Part shown: piece after piece, positions 11,011 to 19,509 of the stretch
Position numbering within the stretch: the stretch's first letter is position 1
Layout: each line of letters opens with the position of its first letter
Origin: Azoarcus sp. KH32C
GTDB lineage: Bacteria; Pseudomonadota; Gammaproteobacteria; Burkholderiales; Rhodocyclaceae
NCBI RefSeq assembly: GCF_000349945.1
Contig: NC_020516.1
Location: 124,001-188,000 of the forward strand
Direction: 5' to 3'
DNA: 64,000 bases
Made by a program: the position numbers and the translations under genes
The notes under the pieces: generated by a model
The model's input: the letters and a program-made list of their open reading frames with translations, nothing else
What the model was told of the DNA's origin: nothing
Databases searched by the model: none

Positions 11011-11601
11011 CTAGCGGCGGGGCGGACGCGCCAGGCGTTCGATGCGCTTTTCGAGGCGCGCGACATCGTCGCGCAGCGCCTGCAAAGCCTCGGCATGAGG
11101 TTCGAGCGTGTTTCGGGTCGCGAGAAACTGCTGTTCCTGCGAGAGGTACTCGGCGACGTTCTCGGTCAGGCCGTTCAACGCGCGTTGCTGCACCTGCCGG
11201 ACGCTTTGGGCGCCGGCAACGAGGCGATGGGCGACGATGTCGCCGAAGATACGCGACAGGTCTTCTTCGGCGTCCCAACGCAGGTGGCGGAAGACGAAGC
11301 CGAGGGCGTCGGCGAAATCGGCGCTGCCTTCGATGCGCAGCGCATTCATCGCCTTGTCGTGGTCGCCGCCGACGAGGCCGGGCACGGCCGACAACGGGAT
11401 CGACAGCGTGACGGCCGGGACGTCGTCGGGGGCCGTTTCGCCGAGATAACCTTCGGAGGTCACCGAAAAGCGGATATCGACCGGCTCGGCACGCAATTGG
11501 GCGCAACGCCCGGCGTGGGGCATCAGCCGTTCGCGCGCCCAGGTGGCTGGAACCAGCAGGTGGTTGATCGTGGCGACGAAGCCGCGTGCGCTGAGGGTCA
11601 T
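11011..11601 (-). CDS. ubiJ: ubiquinone biosynthesis accessory factor UbiJ (SCP2 domain)
   Basis: UbiJ is a lipid-binding SCP2-domain protein that supports late ubiquinone synthesis, probably by holding intermediates for the Ubi enzymes. I place the start at 11601, the ATG 25 bp after the ubiE stop, giving 196 residues, instead of an earlier in-frame ATG inside ubiE. The N-terminal half is the SCP2-like fold. The C-terminus (about residues 155-196) is a predicted coiled coil rich in Glu and Arg. The gene follows ubiE as in E. coli, but the usual next gene ubiB is absent: the convergent atp terminator comes next. Confidence 0.88.
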   Translation of the reverse strand: MTLSARGFVATINHLLVPATWARERLMPHAGRCAQLRAEPVDIRFSVTSEGYLGETAPDDVPAVTLSIPLSAVPGLVGGDHDKAMNALRIEGSADFADALGFVFRHLRWDAEEDLSRIFGDIVAHRLVAGAQSVRQVQQRALNGLTENVAEYLSQEQQFLATRNTLEPHAEALQALRDDVARLEKRIERLARPPRR

Positions 11602-11626
11602 GAGGAAAGGCGCGGGTGAAGAACCG

Positions 11627-12364
11627 TCAGATCTTGTAGCCGCGGTGCAGTGCGACGACGCCACCGGTCATGTTGAAGTAATCGACGCGCTTGAAGCCGA
11701 CGCCTTCCATCATGGTCTTCAGTTCTTCCTGGCCCGGATGCATGCGGATCGATTCCGCGAGATAGCGATAGCTGTCGGCGTCGTTCGCGACCTTGTCGCC
11801 CATCCATGGGAGGATCTTGAAGGAGTAGAAGTCGTAGGCCGGCGACAGCGGGCCCCAGACTTTGGAGAATTCGAGCACCAGCAGGCGGCCGCCCGGACGC
11901 AGCACGCGGCGCATCTCGGCGAGCGCGACGTCCTTGTGGGTCATGTTGCGCAGGCCGAAGGCAACCGTGACGCAATCGAACCAGTTGTCGGGGAAGGGCA
12001 GCTTCTCGGCGTCGCACTGGGCGACCGGCAGCGCGTAGCCCTTGTCGAAGACGCGGTCGCGTCCGCGCGATAGCATCGCGTGATTGATGTCGGTGAGCCA
12101 GACCTGGCCTTCGCGGCCGACGCGCTTGGCGAAGGCGAGTGAGAGGTCGGCTGTGCCGCCGGCGACGTCGAGTACGCGGTCGCCGCGGCCGACGCCCGAG
12201 ATCTGGATTGCGAAGGCTTTCCAGAGGCGATGCAGGCCCATCGACATCAGGTCGTTCATGATGTCGTACTTGCTCGCGACCGAGGAGAAGACCTCGGCGA
12301 CCTTCTTGTGCTTTTCGCTTTCGGCGACGGTTTCGAAGCCGAAGTGGGTGGTCTTGTCGTTCAT
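11627..12364 (-). CDS. ubiE: ubiquinone/menaquinone biosynthesis C-methyltransferase UbiE
   Basis: UbiE methylates the quinone ring carbon in ubiquinone (and menaquinone) synthesis using SAM. The product from 12364 has 245 residues and begins MNDKTTHFGFETV, the family N-terminus. SAM motif I (VLDVAGGTADLS) lies near residue 65, and the LRNMTHKDVALAEM and LEFSKV segments are typical. A longer frame reaches 12874, but the upstream part overlaps the DUF971 gene in another frame and is not coding. It starts 2 bp after the upstream gene ends. Confidence 0.97.
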   Translation of the reverse strand: MNDKTTHFGFETVAESEKHKKVAEVFSSVASKYDIMNDLMSMGLHRLWKAFAIQISGVGRGDRVLDVAGGTADLSLAFAKRVGREGQVWLTDINHAMLSRGRDRVFDKGYALPVAQCDAEKLPFPDNWFDCVTVAFGLRNMTHKDVALAEMRRVLRPGGRLLVLEFSKVWGPLSPAYDFYSFKILPWMGDKVANDADSYRYLAESIRMHPGQEELKTMMEGVGFKRVDYFNMTGGVVALHRGYKI

Positions 12365-12366
12365 GG

Positions 12367-12789
12367 TCAGTGCTTGTGGCCGCAGCCGTGCTTCGGCGCG
12401 GGCGGGGGAGTGAGGGCGGGATCGCGGCTGGCGCCGGCTTCGGCGAGGCGATCGAGGTATTGCTGCCACAGCGCGTCCTGCTGCTTTCCTAGCGTGTATA
12501 GGTAGTCCCAGGAATACAGGCCGCTGTCGTGGCCGTCCGAGAAGACCGGCCGGACCGCGTAGTTGCCGACCGGTTGCAGATCGTCGATGTCGACGTCGCG
12601 CTTGCCGGCCTGCAGTACTTCCTGGCCCGGTCCGTGGCCGCGGACTTCGGCCGACGGCGAATAGACGCGGAGGAATTCGAAGGGCAGCGAGAATTCGGCA
12701 CCGTCGTCGAATGCGATCTCGAGGATGCGGGACTTGCGGTGCAGCGTGAGCGCGGTGGGGATGGGCGTCGTGTCGTCGAGTCCGGCCAT
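12367..12789 (-). CDS. DUF971 (gamma-butyrobetaine hydroxylase-like N-terminal domain) protein
   Basis: The protein has 140 residues starting at MAGLDDTT (12789). The DUF971 fold is recognised by LTLHRKSRILEIAFDDG and the GNYAVRPVFSDGHDSGLYSWDYL segment. Its function is unknown; the domain resembles the N-terminus of gamma-butyrobetaine hydroxylases and some iron-sulfur handling proteins. A His/Cys-rich tail ends HGCGHKH and might bind a metal. Location ahead of ubiE is common in betaproteobacteria and suggests a link to quinone synthesis, but that is inference. Confidence 0.92.
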   Translation of the reverse strand: MAGLDDTTPIPTALTLHRKSRILEIAFDDGAEFSLPFEFLRVYSPSAEVRGHGPGQEVLQAGKRDVDIDDLQPVGNYAVRPVFSDGHDSGLYSWDYLYTLGKQQDALWQQYLDRLAEAGASRDPALTPPPAPKHGCGHKH

Positions 12790-12881
12790 GATGCGCGACC
12801 TCGGGCTGGGCAATATCGGACTGCTCATAATACCCGAATCGCGGCTTCCCCGTCCCGCCGGCCCGCGCCGTCACTGCGGTG

Positions 12882-12915
12882 CTGTCACAAAAGCGTCAAA
12901 ATCCTGCAATACACT
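12882..12915 (+). promoter_or_regulatory. Pho box and promoter of phoBR
   Basis: Bases 12882-12899 read CTGTCAC-AAAA-GCGTCAA, two 7-bp half-sites with a 4-bp A/T spacer as in the E. coli Pho box. The first half matches 6 of 7 and the second 4 of 7. A -10-like TACACT (12910-12915) starts 11 bases after the box ends, the usual geometry for PhoB-activated promoters, which use the box in place of a -35. It suggests that PhoB activates its own operon. Confidence 0.6.
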
Positions 12916-12940
12916 GCCGGTGACGACATGGAGCGTGACG

Positions 12941-13645
12941 ATGGCTGCAAACATACTGGTTGTGGAAGACGAGCCCGCGATTCAGGAGCTGATCGCTGCG
13001 AACCTCGGCCGCGCCGGACATAACGTGGTGCGTGCGCTGGACGCCGAGACTGCACAGCGCATCGTGCGCGAAGCGCTGCCCGATCTGGTGCTGCTCGACT
13101 GGATGCTTCCCGGCATGCCGGGGATCGAGCTGGCCCGCCGCCTACGTGCGGACGAGCGTACCCGCGATATCCCGATCATCATGCTGACCGCGCGCGGCGA
13201 GGAGCAGGATCGCGTGGCCGGCCTGGAGATGGGGGCCGACGATTACATCACCAAACCCTTCAGCCCCCGCGAACTGGTCGCACGCATCAAGGCGGTGTTG
13301 CGTCGCCGGGCTCCGCAGACGACCGAGGATTTGGTCGAACTGGGCGGTCTGCGTTTGGATCCGGCGACGCACCGCGTCAGCTGCGGTGATCGGCCGGTTG
13401 CGTTGGGGCCGACCGAGTTCCGCCTGCTGCATTTCCTGATGACGCATCCCGAGCGCGTGCATTCGCGAGCGCAACTGCTCGATCAGGTGTGGGGCGACCA
13501 CGTGTTCGTGGAGGAGCGTACGGTCGACGTGCACGTGCGCCGCCTGCGGGCGGCGCTCGAGGAGACCGGTCACCACCTGCTGATCCAGACGGTGCGCGGC
13601 AGCGGCTACCGTTTTTCCGTGCAGCCCGACTCGGCCAGCGTGTAG
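12941..13645 (+). CDS. phoB: phosphate regulon response regulator PhoB
   Basis: PhoB is the OmpR-type activator of phosphate-starvation genes. The product from ATG 12941 has 234 residues. The receiver domain has acidic residues E9, D10 and E11, phosphoacceptor D53 and the KPFSP loop. The C-terminal winged helix has the conserved EERTVDVHVRRLR recognition segment and ends in a VRGSGYRF beta hairpin. A GTG two codons upstream is an alternative start. phoR follows. Confidence 0.94.
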   Translation: MAANILVVEDEPAIQELIAANLGRAGHNVVRALDAETAQRIVREALPDLVLLDWMLPGMPGIELARRLRADERTRDIPIIMLTARGEEQDRVAGLEMGADDYITKPFSPRELVARIKAVLRRRAPQTTEDLVELGGLRLDPATHRVSCGDRPVALGPTEFRLLHFLMTHPERVHSRAQLLDQVWGDHVFVEERTVDVHVRRLRAALEETGHHLLIQTVRGSGYRFSVQPDSASV

Positions 13646-13720
13646 GATCTTCAGGTTTCGTTCTGCCGGGAGCCGGTCATCTTTTCTTCGTCACGTTTTG
13701 TATGGACCGGCGCGGCCGGT

Positions 13721-15019
13721 TTGATCGGACTGCTCGCGCTCGTCGCGATCGCGATGGCCTTGGCGGACGACGAGGTCACCGGGCTCGTGGTTTTCAGCGG
13801 CGGGCTGCTGATCCTGTTCGGCTACCATTTGCGCAAGCTCGAGCGCCTCGCGCAATGGACGCTCGAACCGGTGGGTGCTCCTTTGCCGTCCGCAATGGGA
13901 ATCTGGCGCCGGGCTTTCCGCGAGCTCGAGCGCCGCTCCCGCGAGGCACATGAGGCGCGCGAACGGCTGACAAGCGCGCTGGATCGCTTCCACGACGCGA
14001 GTCACGCGATGCCGGACGGTGTGCTCTACCTGTCTGGCAGCGATCGTATCGAATGGCTGAACCGCAAGGCTGAGCAGCATTTCGGTCTGCACGCTATGCG
14101 CGACCAGGGGCTGCAGGTGACGACGATCGTGCGCGAACCGGAGTTCGTTCGCTTCCTGCAGGCCGGCGATTACCGCGACGCGCTGGTGCTCAACTCGTCC
14201 CGCCATCCGGGACTGACCTTGCTGGTGCAGGTCGTGCCCTTCGGTGAGGGACAGAAGATGGTGGTGTCGCGCGACGTGAGTCAGCTCGAGAAGCTCGAGA
14301 CGATGCGCCGCGACTTCATCGCGAACGTGTCGCACGAGCTGAGAACGCCGCTGACCGTCGTGAGCGGCTTTCTCGAGACGCTGATCGACGGTTTCGATGA
14401 TTTCGAGCGGGAGGATGTCCAGCACTTCCTGCAACTGGCGCTCGACCAGTCGCTGCGCATGCAGGCGCTGATCGGCGATCTGCTGACGCTGTCGGCGCTC
14501 GAAACGGGGGCGCCGGCGCCGGCGGAGGAGCGGGTGCCTGTCGCGGTGCTGTTGCATAGCATCGCCCACGACGCGCGTGTGTTGTCGAACGGCCGTCACG
14601 AGATCGCGGTCGACCTCGGCGACGAAGACGAATGCGGCATCTTGCTGGGGAGCGAGAAGGAGTTGCGTTCGGCCTTCGCCAACCTTGCCAACAACGCGGT
14701 GCGCTATACGCCGGACGGCGGACGGATCTGCCTGTCGTGGCGGCGAGGACCGGGAGGCGGGGAGTTTTCAGTCCAGGATAACGGCATAGGCATCGACCCC
14801 GTGCACATCCCGCGCCTGACCGAGCGCTTCTACCGCGTGGATCGCGGGCGTTCGCGCGAGACGGGCGGCACCGGGCTGGGGCTGGCGATCGTCAAGCACA
14901 TCCTGTCGCGTCATCACGCGGAGCTGCGCATCGAGAGCGAGCCTGGTAAGGGCAGCCGTTTCAGTGCCGTCTTCCCGGCGTCGCGCGTGCGCGCAGGCAT
15001 CAGATCTGCTCGTAGCTGA
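13721..15019 (+). CDS. phoR: phosphate regulon sensor histidine kinase PhoR
   Basis: PhoR controls PhoB by phosphorylation. From the TTG at 13721 the protein has 432 residues: an N-terminal hydrophobic segment, a linker, a PAS domain (about residues 95-190), HisKA with H205 in NVSHELRTP, and an HATPase domain with the GTGLGLAIVKH box. The start is doubtful. The frame is open back to the phoB stop and contains no ATG or GTG there. The hydrophobic helix seems to begin a few residues earlier, and a GGGAG sequence at 13668-13672 precedes an in-frame ATC at 13679. The 3' end overlaps the convergent gene by 20 bp. Confidence 0.92.
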   Translation: MIGLLALVAIAMALADDEVTGLVVFSGGLLILFGYHLRKLERLAQWTLEPVGAPLPSAMGIWRRAFRELERRSREAHEARERLTSALDRFHDASHAMPDGVLYLSGSDRIEWLNRKAEQHFGLHAMRDQGLQVTTIVREPEFVRFLQAGDYRDALVLNSSRHPGLTLLVQVVPFGEGQKMVVSRDVSQLEKLETMRRDFIANVSHELRTPLTVVSGFLETLIDGFDDFEREDVQHFLQLALDQSLRMQALIGDLLTLSALETGAPAPAEERVPVAVLLHSIAHDARVLSNGRHEIAVDLGDEDECGILLGSEKELRSAFANLANNAVRYTPDGGRICLSWRRGPGGGEFSVQDNGIGIDPVHIPRLTERFYRVDRGRSRETGGTGLGLAIVKHILSRHHAELRIESEPGKGSRFSAVFPASRVRAGIRSARS

Positions 15020-16667
15020 CCTGCTCGAAATCCGGACCGCGCAGCAGGAGTTCGCGGATCCGGAATTGGCGATGGGTCTCGTCGGCGAAGACGTCGAGGA
15101 TGCGTTGCGGCTGGAACCAGCCGTGTGGGAGCACGAGCGATTCGGGAGCCTTCAGTGCGGGCGTCGCCGGTAGCCGGAAGACCGCCTCGAAGGCCTCGCT
15201 GTTGTTGCTGCGCAGGCCGCCGTGCATGCGCGCGGCGATGACCTCGGGGATGCCGGGCAGCACGTGCACGCCGACTTCCATCATGCCGTCGCCGCGGAAC
15301 ATCAGCCAGCTGAGTTGGGCGAGGAGGAAGCGTTCGCCGTCGGGGGGGCGGACGCCGAGCAACTGGCGGTGTTCGAGACGCTGGGTGTGCGGGCGTTGCT
15401 GCACGCGGAAGCCGTTGACCGAGTGGTCGGCGAGATTCCAGCGTTCGCTGAACATGCCGAGCTTGCCGGCAGCGCGCCGGCGTTGCTCTTCGGGCCAGCG
15501 CGGCGCGGCCTGCTCGACTTGTTCGCCGAAGGTCAGCAACGTGATGTCGCTGCGCAAGCTACGCTGCGTGGCATAAGTCGCGGGCTGGTCGAAGGGCTTG
15601 CCCTGAATGTGGAAGGCGATCGAGGCCCAGTCGCTGCAAAGCTCGGCAACGCCTTGTGCGCCACGGCGCGGAAAGCGCCGCCCGGCCGAGGCGAGTCCCC
15701 ACGGGCGATACAGCGACAGCAGCAGTTTCGAGCACTCGCCCACCGGGCAATCGGCGCCGAGGCCGAGGGAGACCGGCGTGACGCCGTGTTTGAACTGCTT
15801 GAGCACCACCTGGATTTGGCCGGCGAGCTGGCTGCCGTCGAAGCGGCGCACGGAGCCCGATTGCGTCAGTACGCCGAGCGGGCGCAGTCCGTGGTCGGCC
15901 GCCAGATCGAGGCCGTAGGCGGCGGGTTTCGGAGCCTCCGCGCCGGCGTCTGCGATCAGCGTGCAATAGGGCGAGAAGCGTTGGGCCCAGCGGCATACCC
16001 ATGCGAAATCGCGTTCGCTGCGGCCATAGGGATTCGCGAGATCGACCAGCAGGATCGCGACGTAAGCCTCGACCGGGCTTTGGGCCTTCCATATCTCGTT
16101 GAGCGAATCGGCGACGCGGATGCCGGCAACGCCTGCGCGATCGGCGGCGGAATAGCTGTCGTGCAGTTCGGCCCACATGCCGCCGGGCAGCGCGCGCCGG
16201 GCGCGAAAGTATTCGAGCAGCGCCTGGCCGGCGTAGAACACGCGGCGCTGGGCGAGCGTCGCGCGCTGGTCGTCGAGCACGCCGTCGCGATCGGCGGCGC
16301 GCTGGATTTGCATGTAGGAGCGGGCGAGCGTGCGCCACAGGGCGACGACGCTGCGCAAGGTCTCATTTTCGGCGCTGTCCGGCGGCAGGGGGCGCGACGC
16401 GTAGCGGCGGGAAAGTTCGGCCTGGGCGAGTGCGATCGGCGAGCGGGCGGCTTCGAGGACTTCGAAATGCGCTTCCGGTCCCGGCATCCCCTGCAGCAGG
16501 CCGGTGATCATCTCCGAGAGGATGCGGTGCGATTCCTCGATGTTGAGCGGATGCAGTTGCTTGAGCAGTTCCAGGCATTCGGCCGGGTCGTGGTAACGCA
16601 TGAGGGCTCCGTGCCCGTTATCGCCGGGTCCGGGACGTTTCGGAAAGGCCTTGACGACGTGTTCCAT
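15000..16667 (-). CDS. uncharacterised 555-residue protein with PilZ-like C-terminal motif
   Basis: I do not recognise this family with certainty. The first 330 or so residues are mostly helical and rich in Ala, Arg and Leu. The C-terminal third has a divergent PilZ-like pattern: Arg residues around RRRAAGK and SERW, then D414-H-S-V-N-G419, close to the [D/N]xSxxG box of c-di-GMP receptors, followed by alternating hydrophobic strands. There is no signal peptide or membrane helix. The start at 16667 lies 3 bp after the HIT gene. A second ATG at 16601 (MRYHDPAE) has the better ribosome site (GGAG, 5-bp spacing) and could be the true start. Confidence 0.8.
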   Translation of the reverse strand: MEHVVKAFPKRPGPGDNGHGALMRYHDPAECLELLKQLHPLNIEESHRILSEMITGLLQGMPGPEAHFEVLEAARSPIALAQAELSRRYASRPLPPDSAENETLRSVVALWRTLARSYMQIQRAADRDGVLDDQRATLAQRRVFYAGQALLEYFRARRALPGGMWAELHDSYSAADRAGVAGIRVADSLNEIWKAQSPVEAYVAILLVDLANPYGRSERDFAWVCRWAQRFSPYCTLIADAGAEAPKPAAYGLDLAADHGLRPLGVLTQSGSVRRFDGSQLAGQIQVVLKQFKHGVTPVSLGLGADCPVGECSKLLLSLYRPWGLASAGRRFPRRGAQGVAELCSDWASIAFHIQGKPFDQPATYATQRSLRSDITLLTFGEQVEQAAPRWPEEQRRRAAGKLGMFSERWNLADHSVNGFRVQQRPHTQRLEHRQLLGVRPPDGERFLLAQLSWLMFRGDGMMEVGVHVLPGIPEVIAARMHGGLRSNNSEAFEAVFRLPATPALKAPESLVLPHGWFQPQRILDVFADETHRQFRIRELLLRGPDFEQVSYEQI

Positions 16668-16670
16668 GAT

Positions 16671-17132
16671 TCATCCGGCGGTCTGCTCGGTCAGCGTCGC
16701 GACGATGGTGTGCGCGAGCAGTTCGATCGACGGGACAGCGCGGCGCGTGCCTTCGCGCTCGGGCGTCCCCCACACGGGCTGCGGGAAGTGGCGGTCGTCG
16801 GCGAAGCGCGGGATGACGTGCCAGTGCAAGTGCGGCACGACATTGCCGAAGCTCGCGAGGTTGATCTTGTCGGGGCGCATCAGTTGGCGCAGCGCGGCTT
16901 CGGTCGCGAGCACGACGTTGAGCAAGTGGCGCTGCTCGGAGGCGGTGAGGTCGGTCATCTCCGCCACATGCACATTCCAGACGACGCGGCAGAAGCCGGG
17001 GTAGTCGGGGTCGTCGATCAGGATGACCCGGCAGCTGCCGTCGCGCCAGAGGACGGTTTCCTGCGTGGCCGGGCACAGAGGGCAATCGATGGACACGGGC
17101 GTCACCATGTGGACAGGGGGGCAGATCGACAC
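16671..17132 (-). CDS. HIT family nucleotide-binding protein
   Basis: HIT proteins are small nucleotide hydrolases or transferases acting on nucleoside phosphoramidates or dinucleotides. The 153-residue product shows the histidine triad HLHWH at residues 101-105, with the conserved N92-x-x-S ahead of it. A CPLC pair near residue 17 resembles the zinc-binding N-terminus of some family members. An ATG at 17108 (MVTPVSID) would give a shorter protein with the same domain. It is followed 3 bp later by the 555-residue gene, so the two are likely co-transcribed. Confidence 0.9.
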   Translation of the reverse strand: MSICPPVHMVTPVSIDCPLCPATQETVLWRDGSCRVILIDDPDYPGFCRVVWNVHVAEMTDLTASEQRHLLNVVLATEAALRQLMRPDKINLASFGNVVPHLHWHVIPRFADDRHFPQPVWGTPEREGTRRAVPSIELLAHTIVATLTEQTAG

Positions 17133-17174
17133 TTTAGCCTGTCGGCATGGTGCTGCGAAGGAAAATTTACACGG

Positions 17175-17987
17175 TCAGGCGATCGTTGGACCCGGCCGTG
17201 CGAACGTGGCCGTTTCGCCGAGGGACTCGCGTTCGCCGTGGCGGAACGAGAGGAGGGTGCCGGGCGCGATGGTCAGCCAGACCTCGTTGTCGGTCAGTGG
17301 CGTGGTGGCGATGATCGCGACACGGTCGGCGGGTGTCGTGAGCTGGCTGAAGTCGACGGTGAGGTCCTCGTCGGAGAGGTGCGCGACGGTGAAGGGCGCC
17401 TGGCGGATGATGTAGGCGAGCCGTGTCGCGCAGTGTGCGAACAGACGCTCGCCGTTCGACAGCAGGAAGTTGAAGGGGCCGTGGTGGCCGATGCGGATCG
17501 CGAGCCGGCGCAAGGCCTCGTGCAGCGCCGAGGCGGAGGGCGGGCCGTCGGGGAAGGCGTCGGCCAGGTGCTGCAGGATGTCGCAGAAGGCGCTTTCGGA
17601 GTCGGTGTTGCCGACCGGCAGGAAGCGTCCGTTGAAAGCCGGCGTGTAGTCGGCGAGGTTGCCGTTGTGCGCGAAGATCCAGTACTGGCCCCACAGTTCG
17701 CGCTGGAAAGGGTGGGTGTTGTCGAGCGTCACCGTGCCCTGGGTGGCCTTGCGGATGTGCGCGATGACGTTCAGCGAGCGGATCGGATAGCTGCGGACGA
17801 GCTCGGCAATCGGCGACTCGATGCTGGGCTGGGGATCGAGGAAGACGCGTACGCCGCGCCCCTCGAAGAATGCGATGCCCCAGCCGTCGCGGTGCTCGTC
17901 GGTCGCCCCGCCGCGGACGCGGAAACCGGCGAACGAGAAGCAGATGTCCGTCGGGACGTTGCTGTTCATTCCGAGGAGCTGGCACAT
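17175..17987 (-). CDS. class II glutamine amidotransferase (YafJ-like)
   Basis: This is an N-terminal nucleophile (class II) glutaminase domain standing alone. Cys2 becomes the nucleophile after Met removal (MCQLLGMN). The HRDGWGIAFF, RKATQG, NTHPF and FAHNGNL segments form the glutamine pocket as in YafJ and GatD-type proteins. The protein has 270 residues. No synthase partner domain is fused, and the acceptor of the ammonia is unknown. It lies 40 bp after gatB on the same strand, although GatCAB makes its own ammonia through GatA, so a functional link is not implied. Confidence 0.93.
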   Translation of the reverse strand: MCQLLGMNSNVPTDICFSFAGFRVRGGATDEHRDGWGIAFFEGRGVRVFLDPQPSIESPIAELVRSYPIRSLNVIAHIRKATQGTVTLDNTHPFQRELWGQYWIFAHNGNLADYTPAFNGRFLPVGNTDSESAFCDILQHLADAFPDGPPSASALHEALRRLAIRIGHHGPFNFLLSNGERLFAHCATRLAYIIRQAPFTVAHLSDEDLTVDFSQLTTPADRVAIIATTPLTDNEVWLTIAPGTLLSFRHGERESLGETATFARPGPTIA

Positions 17988-18027
17988 CGCGCGTCCCCCG
18001 ATCCTTGCGTTGGAAGGCGGGCTTTTC

Positions 18028-19485
18028 TTAGCCTTCTAGCTTGCGTTTCAAGAGTTCATTCACCTGCGCAGGGTTGGCCTTGCCCTTGCTCGCCTTCATG
18101 ACTTGGCCGACCAGTGCGTTGAAGGCCTTTTCCTTGCCGGCGCGGAATTCGTCGACCGATTTTTGGTTCGCCGCGAGCACTTCGTCGATCATCGCCTCGA
18201 TCGCTCCGGCGTCGTTGGTCTGGCGCAGGCCTTGGGCTTCGATGATCGCGTCGGCGCTCTCACCTTCGCCGTTCCACAAGGCTTCGAACACTTTCTTGCC
18301 GATATTGTTCGAAATCGTGCCGTCGGTGATGCGCGCGACCAGTCCCGCGAGCTGCGCCGGCGACACCGGGGACGCGGCGATATCGAGTTCGGCCTTGTTC
18401 AGGCGCGCGGCGAGATCGCCCATGACCCAGTTGGCGCAGGGCTTGGCGAGCGCGACGCCGGCGGCATCGACGGTGGCCTGGAAGAAGGTCGCAACCTCCT
18501 TGGAGGCGGTCAGCGTCGTCGCGTCGTAGGCCGAGAGGCTCCACTGATCGATGAAGCGGGCCTTCATCGCGGCGGGCAACTCGGGCATTTCACTCTGCAC
18601 GCGCGTCTTCCAGTCTTGCGAGATCACGAGCGGCAGCAGGTCGGGGTCGGGGAAGTAGCGGTAGTCGTGCGCGTCTTCCTTCGAACGCATCATGCGCGTC
18701 TCGCCGGTGTCGGGGTCGAAGAGCACGGTCGCCTGCTGGATCTTGCCGCCGTCCTCGATGGTGTCGATCTGCCACTGGACCTCGTAGTCGATCGCCTGCT
18801 GCAGGAAGCGGAAGGAGTTCAGGTTCTTGATCTCGCGGCGCGTGCCGAGGGGGCCGCCGGGGCGGCGCACGGAAACGTTGGCGTCGCAGCGGAAGGAGCC
18901 TTCCTGCATGTTGCCGTCGCAGATGTCGATCCAGCGCACGAGCGCGTGCAGCGCGCGGGCGTAGGCGACGGCCTCGGCCGAGGAACGCATGTCGGGCTCG
19001 GAGACGATCTCGAGGAGCGGTGTGCCGGCACGGTTGAGGTCGATGCCGCTCATGCCGTGGAAGTCTTCGTGCAGCGATTTGCCGGCGTCTTCCTCGAGGT
19101 GGGCGCGGGTCAGCTGCACGGTCTTTTCATACGCCTTGTCGCCTTCGCCGACGCGGATCGTGATTGCGCCGCCCTGCACGACCGGCAGCTCGAACTGGCT
19201 GATCTGATAGCCCTTCGGGAGGTCCGGATAGAAGTAGTTCTTGCGCGCGAACACGCTCTTCGGCGCGACTTCGGCGCCGATTGCGAGTCCGAAGCGGATC
19301 GCGCGTTCGACGGCGCCGCGGTTGAGCACCGGCAGCACGCCGGGCAGTGCGATGTCGACGGCACAGGCCTGTACGTTCGGCTCGGCGCCAAAGGCGGTAC
19401 TGGCGCCGGAGAAAATCTTCGAGGCGGTGTTGAGTTGGGCGTGGACTTCCAGGCCGATGACGACTTCCCAATCCGTTCTGCTCAT
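18028..19485 (-). CDS. gatB: aspartyl/glutamyl-tRNA amidotransferase subunit B
   Basis: GatB binds misacylated Glu-tRNA(Gln) or Asp-tRNA(Asn), activates the side chain and transfers ammonia to it. The 485-residue protein begins with WEVVIGLEVHAQLNT and contains the cradle-domain YFYPDLPKGYQISQ stretch. The C-terminal GatB/YqeY tail domain ends at residue 485. Unlike most operons, gatB does not follow gatA directly: a lipoprotein gene lies between them. Confidence 0.98.
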   Translation of the reverse strand: MSRTDWEVVIGLEVHAQLNTASKIFSGASTAFGAEPNVQACAVDIALPGVLPVLNRGAVERAIRFGLAIGAEVAPKSVFARKNYFYPDLPKGYQISQFELPVVQGGAITIRVGEGDKAYEKTVQLTRAHLEEDAGKSLHEDFHGMSGIDLNRAGTPLLEIVSEPDMRSSAEAVAYARALHALVRWIDICDGNMQEGSFRCDANVSVRRPGGPLGTRREIKNLNSFRFLQQAIDYEVQWQIDTIEDGGKIQQATVLFDPDTGETRMMRSKEDAHDYRYFPDPDLLPLVISQDWKTRVQSEMPELPAAMKARFIDQWSLSAYDATTLTASKEVATFFQATVDAAGVALAKPCANWVMGDLAARLNKAELDIAASPVSPAQLAGLVARITDGTISNNIGKKVFEALWNGEGESADAIIEAQGLRQTNDAGAIEAMIDEVLAANQKSVDEFRAGKEKAFNALVGQVMKASKGKANPAQVNELLKRKLEG

Positions 19486-19509
19486 TATCGTATCCGTTGT
19501 TTTTGGCGG

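Noticed and set aside
12365..12874. Upstream extension of ubiE
   Set aside because: This part overlaps the DUF971 gene in another frame and shows no UbiE homology; the typical UbiE start is at 12364.
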